DNA of 22,266 nt from positions 1 through 22,266 of the forward strand of contig JAKAWF010000025.1 in NCBI GenBank assembly GCA_021817025.1, read 5' to 3'. The translations under genes and the position numbers were made by a program. Of this stretch, positions 8,373 through 15,524 are shown in pieces. This DNA comes from a bacterium. Lineage in GTDB: Bacteria > Chloroflexota > Dormibacteria > UBA8260 > Bog-877. Numbering within the stretch: the first letter of the stretch is position 1; each line of letters opens with the position of its first letter. The notes beneath the pieces were generated by a model. The model was not told the origin of the DNA. It ran no database searches and saw nothing but the letters and a program-made list of their open reading frames with translations.

Positions 8373-8650
8373 AGGACGGGACGGTTCTGACCCCGGAGCT
8401 GGAGGAAGAGCTGTCGCGCGAGGCTATTGCCGGCTATGACCTCTCCCTGGCTCGGCGCGTCCACCTTCGCCCCGGCCGCCCCGCCAAAGGGGAAGCTCAT
8501 GGGGAGTCCCCGAAGGTCAACACCCGTGTCCCTGCCGAGGTTTACGTCGAAGCGCGACAGCGAGCAGCCAGCGAGGGGACCACCCTGTCGGCGGTGATGC
8601 GGCGGTTGCTGGCGGAGTACGCGGTAGGGAGCCGCCAGAGCAAGGGATAG
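8348..8650 (+). CDS. Ribbon-helix-helix (CopG-like) antitoxin
   Basis: The 100-residue protein begins MANRAFVLKDGTVLTPELEE, the N-terminal form seen in antitoxins paired with small BrnT-like toxins. It ends in a ribbon-helix-helix: strand KVNTRVPAEVYVEARQRA, then ASEGTTLSAVMRRLLAEYA. The N-terminal part would wrap the toxin and the C-terminal part would bind the operator as a dimer. ATG 8348 overlaps the toxin reading frame, and GAGGAGG lies about 5 nt upstream. It is the only undamaged gene of its module, fitting the loss of a toxin while the harmless antitoxin remains. Confidence 0.7.
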   Translation: MANRAFVLKDGTVLTPELEEELSREAIAGYDLSLARRVHLRPGRPAKGEAHGESPKVNTRVPAEVYVEARQRAASEGTTLSAVMRRLLAEYAVGSRQSKG

Positions 8651-8871
8651 CCAACGCCTACGGACTGCACCCCTGTCTCACGGCGCCATACGCCGAGGTC
8701 AGGTGATGCGTCCGAGTGCACGTCAAGGCACCCAGCCAGGCGCGCTATCCGGTGGTGGGCAAGTCGGCCGCCAAGCCGTCGGTAAGCCTCCGTCGTCTCG
8801 GGTAGGTGGATAGCCGGGCATCGCGGGCTGAGTGCCGCTGGGGCACGCTGAGCCGGCCTCTCCAGACCAGC
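8651..8871. other. Non-coding gap between antitoxin and coupling-protein operon
   Basis: I see no gene, repeat or clear terminator in this stretch. It separates converging genes. Confidence 0.4.
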
Positions 8872-9117
8872 TCAGCGGATCCGGCGCCCCGTCCCCTTGG
8901 CCCGGCGCAGCTCGCTCCGCTCCCGGTAGGTGAGTTCGACCACGAGCCGCTGGATGGCCGCCCTCGCCTCGTCGATCTGGGGCAGGCTGGGATCGTCGAT
9001 GGCGAGCGCAGTCGCTGCCGGGGTGTCCAGCCGGCGCTGGACGGAGCGGGCGTCGCGGAGCAGGGCCGCAGTCCGCTTGGCGATCGCGGTGGCAGGGACG
9101 GCGGGGTCTGCAGTCAC
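8872..9117 (-). CDS. Small helical protein coupled to the type IV coupling-protein gene
   Basis: An 81-residue frame starts at GTG 9117-9115, overlapping the coupling-protein stop as GTGA, a sign of translational coupling. It reads MTADPAVPATAIAKRTAALL and later DEARAAIQRLVVELTYRERS, ending in the basic tail ELRRAKGTGRRIR. No stop or frameshift interrupts it. It is predicted all-helical and basic. I do not recognise the family; the position suggests an accessory gene of the conjugative module. Confidence 0.5.
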   Translation of the reverse strand: MTADPAVPATAIAKRTAALLRDARSVQRRLDTPAATALAIDDPSLPQIDEARAAIQRLVVELTYRERSELRRAKGTGRRIR

Positions 9118-9657
9118 GGCTGGGGCAGCGTAGCCGCTTTGGCCGGCTGTTGGGCCTCTTCGGCGGGCCGGAGCCAGCTGGCGAAGGGTGAGGTGCGCTC
9201 CGGGTCGATGAGGCTTATCTGCTGGGGCTCGCTGGCGCCGATCAGGACCCAGGCGGAGCCCGGGTACCCTCCGCGCCAGGCGGAGGCGGGGAGGCGGGGC
9301 TGCTCCACGTAGCTCTGGGAGGTGCTCTCGGTCTCGTCGTCGTGGCGCTGGTCGTGGCACTTGGTGCGGGAGGATGTGGTCGTGGTGAGGGGGACCAGGT
9401 GGCGGCCCACCAGGGTCTCCAGCTGCTGCAGGGTGTTGGCGTCGGCGTAGCCGGGGAGGACCACCTTGGTGCCGACCAGGGTGAGGAAGCTCTGGGCTCC
9501 GGCTGGGGTCCAGCGGGCGGGGGAGGACGGGCAAAGGGCACATGGTGGCGACCTCGTCGAGGGCGAGCAGCCAGGGGATGGGGAGGGCGCCGCTGGGGCC
9601 GGAGATGCGCAGGGCGGCGAGGCGCAGCTCCTCCACCTGTCCAGTGCAGTAGGGCCA
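9114..9657 (-). pseudogene. Type IV coupling protein (TraG/VirD4-like), truncated and frameshifted
   Basis: Read right to left, EELRLAALRISGPSG leads into PWLLALDEVATMCPLP, the Walker B strand of conjugative coupling ATPases (consensus LDE-x-A-x-I-x-P-L-P). The next conserved segment (E-G-R-S-x-G-L-Q-x-L-x-x-L-Q-D) is missing. The frame then changes to RWTPAGAQSFLTLVGTKVVL followed by PGYADANTLQQLETLVG, the usual C-terminal ATPase part, ending at TGA 9114. The N-terminal half with Walker A is absent: at 9658 the sequence becomes a transposase tail on the other strand. Coupling proteins pump the relaxase-DNA complex into the secretion channel; this copy cannot. Confidence 0.7.
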
Positions 9658-9897
9658 CATCACTGCTGGCTGGCCCTGCTGCTGATCCGGGTGGCCGAGA
9701 ACCGGACCCAGGACACCTGGCGGAATCTCCGCCATGAGCTTCAGCGACTGCACCTGGGCGCCTTCCAAGGCTCGGCGGGCCGCTGCCTGCAGCGCACCGA
9801 GATCACCTCCCGTCAGGCCGAGATCCTGAAGTCGCTTGAGATCCCCGAGCCGTCTCGCTTCCTCACCCTTGAGGCCAACACTCGACCAGCGGCCTGA
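9658..9897 (+). pseudogene. DDE transposase C-terminal fragment (IS1634/IS4-like)
   Basis: The frame reads HHCWLALLLIRVAENRTQDT, WRNLRHELQRLHLGAFQG, then ITSRQAEILKSLEIPEPSRF and a TGA at 9895-9897. The LALLLIRVAE membrane-like helix and RLHLG...LEIPEP tail match the C-terminus of IS4-superfamily (IS1634-like) transposases as I know them. The catalytic DDE part is absent, because the sequence upstream of 9658 belongs to the coupling-protein gene on the other strand. The fragment probably marks an insertion that was later deleted from one side and removed the coupling protein's N-terminus. Confidence 0.6.
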
Positions 9898-10097
9898 CTC
9901 ACGGGAGAACCGGCCTAGGCACTACACGTTCCCCGAGGGCCTTGCGCTTCTCCCGCATCCAATGGGCGGTTTCCCACTCGGTCGGTCACCAGTGCTGCGG
10001 AACCCAGGTCAAACGGCGGACCGTTCGTCCATGGCCGCCAAGACCGAGCGTCTGAATCTGCGCCCGGCACTGCTCAGGATGCCTGCGCGCGGCTGCC
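9898..10097. other. Gap between transposase tail and CoxG gene
   Basis: No supported gene. On the minus strand at about 9910-9985 a short stretch (PTEWETAHWMREKRKALG) looks protein-like but is preceded by an in-frame TGA and has no start, so it may be another gene remnant. Confidence 0.3.
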
Positions 10098-10706
10098 TCA
10101 AGATCCGGAGAAGAGATTCCGCAGCCGCTTCCAGAGGACATTCAGCAGGAGCCCGAACATCCCGACCGACTGCGGTTGGGGAGGCTGGGCCGGCGGCGGC
10201 AAGGTGGCGGCGGGCCGGAGTGCGCCATCCTCCCCAGCTCCGGCCCCGGAGGCTGGAGTGGCCTCCAGGGAGCGCTCGACGCACTGGGCGAACTGGGTCA
10301 GCAGCCGATCGGCCACGTCCTGCATCAGGCCTCGGCCAAACTGGGCCACCCTGCCGGTGATCGCGACATCCGACCGGATCGTGCCCAGCGACCCGCCCCC
10401 CTCGGCGGGGCTGACGGTCATGGTGATGGTAGCGGCCGCGTTGCCGGCCCCCTGGGGGTCGCGGCCCTCGCCGCGCATGACCAGCCGCCGGGCGACCCGG
10501 TCGACCTCGACGACTGTCATGGTCCCCTCATATCGGACCGTCACCGGCCCCACCTTGATGGTCACCCGGCCGCGGTAGGTCCGGTCGTCCACCCTCTCGG
10601 TGATGGTGGCGCCGGGGAGGCAGGGGGCGATTCGCTCCAGGTCCTCCAACAGCGGCATCATCTGGTCCGGGGGCATGGCCAGTTTGAGAGAGTTCTCCAA
10701 GAGCAT
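10098..10706 (-). CDS. coxG: CoxG-family protein (SRPBCC/START-like, CO dehydrogenase subunit G)
   Basis: The 202-residue product starts MLLENSLKLAMPPDQMMPLL and continues LEDLERIAPCLPGATI, the classic CoxG opening. It goes on through a SRPBCC beta-sheet (RGRVTIKVGPVTVRYEGTMT, IRSDVAITGRVAQFGRG) and ends in a Pro-rich linker plus a hydrophobic-basic tail (MFGLLLNVLWKRLRNLF). In CO oxidisers CoxG helps recruit CO dehydrogenase to the membrane, and the tail fits membrane attachment. ATG 10706 is preferred over 10742 because GAGGTG lies just upstream and the protein then starts at the conserved residue. No cox structural genes are nearby, but a molybdenum-cofactor block lies 3 kb away. CoxG homologues also occur without cox genes, so substrate is uncertain. 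Confidence 0.8.
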   Translation of the reverse strand: MLLENSLKLAMPPDQMMPLLEDLERIAPCLPGATITERVDDRTYRGRVTIKVGPVTVRYEGTMTVVEVDRVARRLVMRGEGRDPQGAGNAAATITMTVSPAEGGGSLGTIRSDVAITGRVAQFGRGLMQDVADRLLTQFAQCVERSLEATPASGAGAGEDGALRPAATLPPPAQPPQPQSVGMFGLLLNVLWKRLRNLFSGS

Positions 10707-10805
10707 CGGCGGACACCTCGTGCACCTTGACGGAATCGCCATGATCGCACCGCCGCCGCCGATCCCGTCGGTCGCCGCGGCCGACTCCAGCGGGTCGGGA
10801 CGCTT

Positions 10806-11399
10806 TCACTCCAGCACCACCGACAGCTCACTGCGCGCCAGCTCGCGGTAGATGTTCGACCCGCCGCGCAGGAAGCCCAGCCAGGCGCGCGGGACGACCA
10901 CTCCAAGATGCGAGCGCTGCAGGTTGGCGGCGGCCCGCTCGGGCCGGCCAAGGTCGGGATAGCCGATGGCACTTCCGTCTGAGATCACGGCACAGTGGGC
11001 GCGCAGCTCCTCGGCCAGGTCGTCCGCAAGCCGCCAGAGGATCTCCTCGGCTAACTCCTCCGCCATCTCGGCCCAGGGCGGGAGCCGCAGGGTGACCTCG
11101 CCAGTCGACTGGCCCTCGGCCTGGCACGCCTCCATGATCACCGGCAGCCGGTGCCAGAGCAGCGGTTCGCCCAGGATCAAGGGGGCGCCGCGCCTCGGGC
11201 TGGTCGCATAGCGCTGGCGGGACGGATCCGGCCGCACCTCGCCGGCACTCCGGAGCACATCGAGGGCCCGTCCCCAGAGCCATGGGCCTCCGGCCTCCAA
11301 AGGGCAGCACAAGGAGAGCGTGGTCTCATCCGCGGTGGGCCAGCAGCTCCGCCAGGCTGGCGCGCCCGCCTGGTCACCATCACCTTCGGCCTGGGCCAT
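10806..11399 (-). CDS. Uncharacterised protein upstream of coxG
   Basis: The 197-residue frame starts at ATG 11399 with GGAG 5 nt upstream; the frame is open to 11468 but that leader is low complexity. Visible features are a Trp-rich middle (GGPWLWGRALDVL, LLWHRLPVIM), an acidic helix (EMAEELAEEILWRLADDLAE), and a C-terminal strand-rich part (CAVISDGSAIGYPDLGRPER, ending RELARSELSVVLE). I find no motif I can name, no signal peptide and no transmembrane segment. It lies 99 bp before coxG on the same strand and may be co-transcribed. The continuous frame and plausible composition support a real gene, but function is unknown. Confidence 0.5.
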   Translation of the reverse strand: MAQAEGDGDQAGAPAWRSCWPTADETTLSLCCPLEAGGPWLWGRALDVLRSAGEVRPDPSRQRYATSPRRGAPLILGEPLLWHRLPVIMEACQAEGQSTGEVTLRLPPWAEMAEELAEEILWRLADDLAEELRAHCAVISDGSAIGYPDLGRPERAAANLQRSHLGVVVPRAWLGFLRGGSNIYRELARSELSVVLE

Positions 11400-11715
11400 C
11401 ACAGCTCCAAGAGTAGGGCTCGCCAGGCCCGGGGGACGATCGGGTCCGGGGGAGGAACTTTGGCACATCAGGACCGGTCCTCCCCCTCAGCCAGGGCGCC
11501 TGCCCGGGGATGCGCTCCACGGTCCAACCCTCAGGGACCAGTCGAGCGTGGCTCCCGCACGGCCCCGGCCAGAAGGGATTTCCAGGCGGAGCAGGGGGGC
11601 CCGCCCACGATCCAAAGGGAGGCCCCGACGGACGGCAGGACCGAGTTCATCCAGAGCGGGGCCGGATCTGGGGTTCCCCATGCTGCCCAGATTCGAGCCT
11701 CACCCCTTCTGTTGG
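11400..11715. other. Gap upstream of the uncharacterised gene
   Basis: No gene I can support lies here. Overlapping frames on both strands have low-complexity Gly/Pro/Arg content. It would contain the promoter of the minus-strand pair but no clear -35/-10 pair was found. Confidence 0.35.
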
Positions 11716-11752
11716 CATCCTCCCCACGGATGAATCCGGGGGGAGGATGTCA
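11716..11752 (+). repeat. IS200/IS605-like terminal hairpin
   Basis: CATCCTCCCC (11716-11725) pairs perfectly with GGGGAGGATG (11740-11749). A mismatch follows, then CGGAT (11727-11731) and ATCCG (11734-11738) continue the stem to a 2-nt loop. GGGGAGGATGTCAA at the 3' side matches the typical right end of IS605/IS1341-type elements, in which the transposase recognises a subterminal hairpin. No tnpB is seen on the + strand upstream, so this is a solitary end. It abuts a truncated antitoxin gene at 11761. Confidence 0.6.
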
Positions 11753-11760
11753 ATCAAGGA

Positions 11761-11883
11761 CTAGTCGCCCGTCCTCCGCTCTGGGAGCAGCCGCGCACCC
11801 GCCTCCAGCCCCAGCACGCGCCTGATCGGCGCCGGGATCAGCAATCTTCCCTGGGGCCCGAGTCTCACTTCGCGCTGTGCCAT
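11761..11883 (-). pseudogene. AbrB/MazE/SpoVT-domain antitoxin, C-terminally truncated
   Basis: From ATG 11883 the frame gives MAQREVRLGPQGRLLIPAPI, RRVLGLEAGARLL and then PERRTGD before TAG at 11761. This is the swapped-hairpin SpoVT/AbrB DNA-binding fold (V-x-L-G-x-x-G-R-x-x-I-P-x-x-x-R-x-x-L-G-L-x-x-G). Full antitoxins of this group continue with a second strand and a toxin-binding tail; here the frame stops after 40 codons, 9 nt from the IS605-like end. Truncation by that insertion is the simplest explanation. No partner PIN or MazF toxin is visible. Confidence 0.6.
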
Positions 11884-12135
11884 ATCGCGTCAACCATGCC
11901 ACAAGGAGATGTGTTCACCAGACGCTGACCCGTCTCCTCTCCTCACCGTCGCCACTGCAGGGACGGAACCGAGTCGTCAAGGAAGGTTGAGGAGGTGGCA
12001 GCAGGAAAGGGGTAGAGGTCCCGAGGAAGGAGTGGATGACTTCCAGGCCCGTGGAAACCGCGCTTCAGGCGGGGGGAGCGCCGGCCCCGATTCCATCCCC
12101 CTTTGCGATGCTCGGCCCCGCCGAGGCAGTTGGTC
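11884..12135. other. Gap with a degenerate IS605-like hairpin
   Basis: No gene seen. At 12053-12080 the sequence GGAAACCGCGCTTCAGGCGG followed by GGGGAGCG resembles the CCCGCCCTTCAGGGCGGGGAGG-type end hairpin of IS605 elements, with several mismatches. It may be a worn second element end; confidence is low. Confidence 0.3.
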
Positions 12136-12528
12136 TCACATCCGCTCTCCAGGTGCCGGATGAGTGGGCATCTGAACCGCCGCCTGGACCTGGGTCTTGC
12201 GGCCATGGCCCGGGAACGGACCGGGCGCCGCGGCGTCAACTGCACCGCCCTCGCTGGCTATGACCGGCCAGGCACGGAGGTTCAGTGCCGCGTTGCGGTC
12301 TCGGTCGACCAACTCGCCCGTCACTGCACAGACGAATTGCGGGGCTGGCTTCTTCGGCTCGATCAGCCGGCAGTCCCGCCTGCCCTGGCTTGGGAACTGT
12401 CGCTGCCGCGGTCCGCCCCCATGGAGCCGGCCCCACCCAATGACGGTGAACGACGCCCGCTCGAGGCTCTCGCGGTGCGCCGATGGCGGATGGGCCCAAG
12501 AGCCAACCACCTGTGAGTCCGCTGGCAC
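12136..12528 (-). pseudogene. TnpB (IS200/IS605 or IS607 OrfB) C-terminal remnant
   Basis: The minus-strand frame contains CAVTGELVDRDRNAALNLRA followed by WP. This matches the end of TnpB proteins, where a Cys-rich finger is followed by the last RuvC motif D-R-D-x-N-A-A-x-N-L. The first three finger cysteines and the upstream RuvC I and II motifs are missing, and the preceding residues are not recognisable. TnpB is an RNA-guided nuclease of insertion elements; this piece cannot be active. The window's two IS607 tnpA edges and the IS605-like hairpin nearby are possible sources. Confidence 0.6.
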
Positions 12529-12584
12529 GGGGCCGGCGCGCTAACCTACACCCTTGAGGCCAAGGGACCCCACCCGGCGTCCGA

Positions 12585-13577
12585 GTGGGGCGCTCAGAAG
12601 ATGAGGCTGAGAGTGTGATAGCAGAGGTGGAGCCGATTCCCAAGGCTCCCGAGTACCGCGAGACCCTGCTCGACGGGGTCGACCACATCGAGTCCTGCGT
12701 GGGCAACGCCCGCCAGGCGGCTCATCTCTGCCGCTCCGCCTTCGGCTTCGACGTGGTCGCCTCCTCCGGGCCCGAGACTGGGATGCCGGACCGGGCCTCC
12801 CGCGGGCTGCGTCAGGGCGACGTCCACCTAGTCACGACCGCACCCCTTTCGCCAGACGACGAGATCGCCGACCCCGTGCGCCTGCACGGCGATGGGGTCA
12901 GGGCGCTCGCCTTCCAGGTTGAGGACGCCGCCACCGCCTTCCACGAAGCGGTGGCCCGGGGGGCCCGTCCGGCCGCGGAGCCGCACGCGGTGGAGCACCA
13001 GCACGGCGCCATCCGGCTGGCCACGGCCAAGACCTCTGGCGCCGCCGCCCACACCTCCGTCGAGCGCGGCGAGTACGAGGGGCCCTTCATGCCCGGCTAC
13101 CGGGCCGAGTTCAGGGCAGGCAGTGGCGCGGGCCTGCAGGTGGTCGGCCGCCGCGTCTGCAACGTCGAGCTCCACCGCACGGACGAGTGGGTCGACTGGG
13201 ACAACCGGGTCTTCGGCTTCGATGTCTTCTCGGAGTTCGACCAGAACGACATCGCCACCCGGTACTCGGCCCTGCGCAGCCAGGTGGTGCGGGGCGGCCG
13301 CGGGGGCGGCCTCACGTTCCCCGTCAAGGAGCCCGCCAAGGGACTGAAGCGCTCCCAGATCGACGAGGACCTGGAGCGGCTGCGCCAGCTCAACATCCTG
13401 GTGGATCGCGACGAGCACGGCCACCTGTTGCGGATCTTCACGCGCCCGGTGGAGGACCACCCCAGCCTCGGCTTGGAGGTGATCCAGCGCGAGGGCTGCC
13501 GCGGCTCCGGCAAGGGTGACTTCCTGGCTCTCTTCCGGGCCACCGAGCAGGAGCAGGAGGCGCGCGGCAACCTCTGA
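12585..13577 (+). CDS. hpd: 4-Hydroxyphenylpyruvate dioxygenase homologue lacking two iron ligands
   Basis: The 330-residue frame aligns along HPPD: an N-terminal domain (GVDHIESCVGNARQAAHLCR, HGDGVRALAFQVEDA, GPFMPGY) and a C-terminal domain (CNVELHRTDEWVDWDNRVFG, DIATRYSALRSQVV, then ILVDRDEHGHLLRIFTRPVE, LEVIQREG). HPPD converts 4-hydroxyphenylpyruvate to homogentisate with Fe(II) held by His, His, Glu. Here the first His of the usual V-D-H-x-V-G-N-V-E motif is Arg189 (CGC at 13149). The segment with the second His (G-V-Q-H-I-A-L) is deleted: KRSQI joins DEDLERL at about 13361, removing roughly 50 residues in frame. The third ligand, Glu298, remains. Activity is unlikely. Start is GTG 12585, or an in-frame GTG shortly after. 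No other tyrosine-degradation gene is nearby. Confidence 0.8.
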   Translation: MGRSEDEAESVIAEVEPIPKAPEYRETLLDGVDHIESCVGNARQAAHLCRSAFGFDVVASSGPETGMPDRASRGLRQGDVHLVTTAPLSPDDEIADPVRLHGDGVRALAFQVEDAATAFHEAVARGARPAAEPHAVEHQHGAIRLATAKTSGAAAHTSVERGEYEGPFMPGYRAEFRAGSGAGLQVVGRRVCNVELHRTDEWVDWDNRVFGFDVFSEFDQNDIATRYSALRSQVVRGGRGGGLTFPVKEPAKGLKRSQIDEDLERLRQLNILVDRDEHGHLLRIFTRPVEDHPSLGLEVIQREGCRGSGKGDFLALFRATEQEQEARGNL

Positions 13578-13625
13578 TCCCTTCCCCATGACCCATTCCC
13601 CCTCATCCGGCGTCCGGAGCCGCTG

Positions 13626-14873
13626 ATGGCGGCTGCCAATCGCGACCTGGAGGGGCCCGCTGTGCGGGGGCCGCTGGCTGTCGGTGTCGCCCGCCGGGAG
13701 ATGATGGCGGCGGCGCCGCGCCTGGAGACGGAGTCGATCCCACTGGACGGAGCGGCGGCGGGGCGGGTGCTGTCGGAGCTGGTGGCCGCGACCGTGCTGC
13801 TGCCCCCGTTCGACAACAGCGCCATGGACGGCTACGCGGTCCGGGTCGCGGACATTCCCAAGGTGCCCTGGCGGCTGCCGGTGCTGGGGGAGATGGCGGC
13901 GGGGATGGCCCCCGGCGCGGTGTCACTCCAGCCGGGGAGTTGCGCCAAGGTGATGACCGGGGCGCCCCTGCCGGCTGGGGCCGACGCGGTGGTGCCATAT
14001 GAGTGGACCGACCGGGGGAGTGTGGAGGTCCTCATCCACGAGCGGCCCCGGCGCGGGAACGCCACCCGGCGGGCCGGCGAGGATGTCTCGCCGGGCCAGC
14101 CGGTGCTCGCGGCCGGGCACCGCATCCGTCCCACCGACCTCTCGCCGCTGGCGGCGTCGGGGGTGGCGTCCCTTCGGGTGGCGAGGCGGCCCCGGGTCGC
14201 TCTGCTGACCACCGGCGACGAGATCCGCCCCGCCGGCAGCGTGCTCTTGCCGGGGCAGATCTTCGACACCGCCGGGCCGGCGCTGGAGGGACTGGTGGCG
14301 GCTGCGGGGGGGCGGCTCGACTTCCGCGGCCGGGTTGTCGACGACCCGGGCCAAGTGCGTGAGGTGCTGTTGCGGGCCGCCGCCGCGGCCGACGTGGTGG
14401 TCACGGTCGGGGGGGTGAGCATGGGCGATCACGACCACGTCCGCGCCATCGTTCAGGAGCTCGGAGGGCTCCAGTTCTGGCGGGTGGCGATGCGCCCCGG
14501 GAAGCCGATCGCCTTCGGTTCGCTGGGGGGTGCTGTCTTCCTGGGGATGCCCGGCAACCCGGTCTCCGCCTGCGTCGCCTTCATCCTGTTCGGAGCGCCG
14601 ACGATGCTGGCGATGCAGGGCGCCATCCGGCCCGAGCCGGCGACCATGAACGCAGAGCTGCTGGAGGATGTCGACAAGCCGGAGGGCCTGGAGACGTTTC
14701 ACCGAGCGCTGCTTCGGCCGCGCCCAGGCAAACTTCCAGGGGTCCGGCTGGCCGGCAACCAGAGCAGCGGAGCCACCCTCTCCCTGGCCCGGGCCGACTG
14801 CCTGCTGGTACTGCCCGCCAGGGGCGCCCGGGTGCCCCGCGGGGCGGTGGTCGAGGTCATCCCGCTGGTCTGA
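13626..14873 (+). CDS. moeA: Molybdopterin molybdenumtransferase MoeA
   Basis: The 415-residue protein has the MoeA landmarks in order: PPFDNSAMDGYAVR near residue 60, KVMTGAPLPAGADAVVPYEW, LLTTGDEIRPAG, VVVTVGGVSMGDHDHVRAIV, RVAMRPGKPIAFG and FLGMPGNPVSACV, then the C-terminal domain IV. MoeA inserts molybdate into adenylylated molybdopterin. Length is normal and all motifs look intact. Start is ATG 13626. It is 48 bp downstream of the hpd homologue on the same strand and converges with the DUF6457-mobA-fdhD operon on the other strand, so the cofactor genes sit together but are transcribed towards each other. Confidence 0.93.
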   Translation: MAAANRDLEGPAVRGPLAVGVARREMMAAAPRLETESIPLDGAAAGRVLSELVAATVLLPPFDNSAMDGYAVRVADIPKVPWRLPVLGEMAAGMAPGAVSLQPGSCAKVMTGAPLPAGADAVVPYEWTDRGSVEVLIHERPRRGNATRRAGEDVSPGQPVLAAGHRIRPTDLSPLAASGVASLRVARRPRVALLTTGDEIRPAGSVLLPGQIFDTAGPALEGLVAAAGGRLDFRGRVVDDPGQVREVLLRAAAAADVVVTVGGVSMGDHDHVRAIVQELGGLQFWRVAMRPGKPIAFGSLGGAVFLGMPGNPVSACVAFILFGAPTMLAMQGAIRPEPATMNAELLEDVDKPEGLETFHRALLRPRPGKLPGVRLAGNQSSGATLSLARADCLLVLPARGARVPRGAVVEVIPLV

Positions 14874-15260
14874 GCGCAGCTGTCCCGAGCTCGCCGGCTG
14901 TTTCCCTCTCGAGACCACGCCCACAGAGTGGCTCGGCATCGGCGCCAGCCCGCGACGGGCCCGACCGCGATGGATCTTCTGCCACGTGGCGGCCACCGCG
15001 GAGGGCAGACGGCAAGCCCTTCCCGCCCGCTTCGTCGTGGCTGCACGTTCAGGATCCCTCGCCGGTCCTCGTCGCGGGCCGAGTGGCCCGGGAGGAGCTG
15101 CCAATGGCTCAGCGCCGGTTCTCGACTCTGCCCGAGGGACCGGGCGGGGGCGTGGTCGGGAATCCGGTCCCGAGCTGGCGGCACGGGTCGGCTGGGCGTG
15201 GGCTGGCGCTGTCGATCAGGCGTCCCCCGGCCCCCGCGCCGAACCAGCACCGCCGACCGC
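14874..15260. other. Gap between convergent moeA and the fdhD-mobA operon
   Basis: No gene seen. CGGGCC-GAGT-GGCCCG (15075-15090) is a 6-bp stem with a tetraloop, and GCCACGTGGC at about 14988 is a palindrome. Neither is followed by a T-tract, so a bidirectional terminator is only possible. No riboswitch fold could be identified by eye. Confidence 0.35.
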
Positions 15261-15524
15261 TCAGTCCAGCTCCAGGTCCTCTCCCGCACTGCCGGCCGTC
15301 GCCGCCGCCGCCTTGGCCTCATCCAGCACCCGAAGCCTCCCCTGCCGGCTCAGCCCGGCCGCCGCCCGGCCGGCGAGGTAGGTGGCCAGGGGGGCGAACT
15401 GGCGGGCCCCGGAGGCGTGGGCGGCCTCTGAGGCGAGCTCCAAAACGAGTTTGGCCTCCTCGGGGCGGAGCACCGTGTCGCCGGCACCCAGCGACTTCAG
15501 ATAACGATCGAACCAGGCATTCAA
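15261..15524 (-). CDS. DUF6457 protein of the molybdenum-cofactor operon
   Basis: The 87-residue frame starts at TTG 15524, overlapping the mobA stop as TTGA, with GGGAGG 7 nt upstream. It reads MNAWFDRYLKSLGAGD, then LELASEAAHASGARQFAPLA and TYLAGRAAAG, fitting the small helical DUF6457 family (a W-x-D/R-x-x-L start and an A-P-L-x-T-Y/F-L-A-G core). These proteins are commonly found beside or fused to fdhD/mobA genes in actinobacteria, as I recall; their function is unknown. The last 25 residues are Ala/Glu-rich. It ends the minus-strand operon. Confidence 0.7.
   Translation of the reverse strand: MNAWFDRYLKSLGAGDTVLRPEEAKLVLELASEAAHASGARQFAPLATYLAGRAAAGLSRQGRLRVLDEAKAAAATAGSAGEDLELD

Larger units (their letters stand above)
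4751..9897. mobile_element. Decayed conjugative plasmid or ICE remnant
   Basis: The stretch contains a MobF relaxase-helicase, a type IV coupling protein, two toxin-antitoxin pairs and a transposase tail. Nearly every gene in it carries stops, frameshifts or deletions, while the flanking chromosomal genes are intact. That contrast indicates a transferred element no longer under selection. No integrase, replication protein or mating-pair formation gene is seen, so it is a partial relic. The left limit may be the repeat at 4545-4577; the right limit is unclear because a transposase fragment interrupts the coupling-protein gene. Confidence 0.65.
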
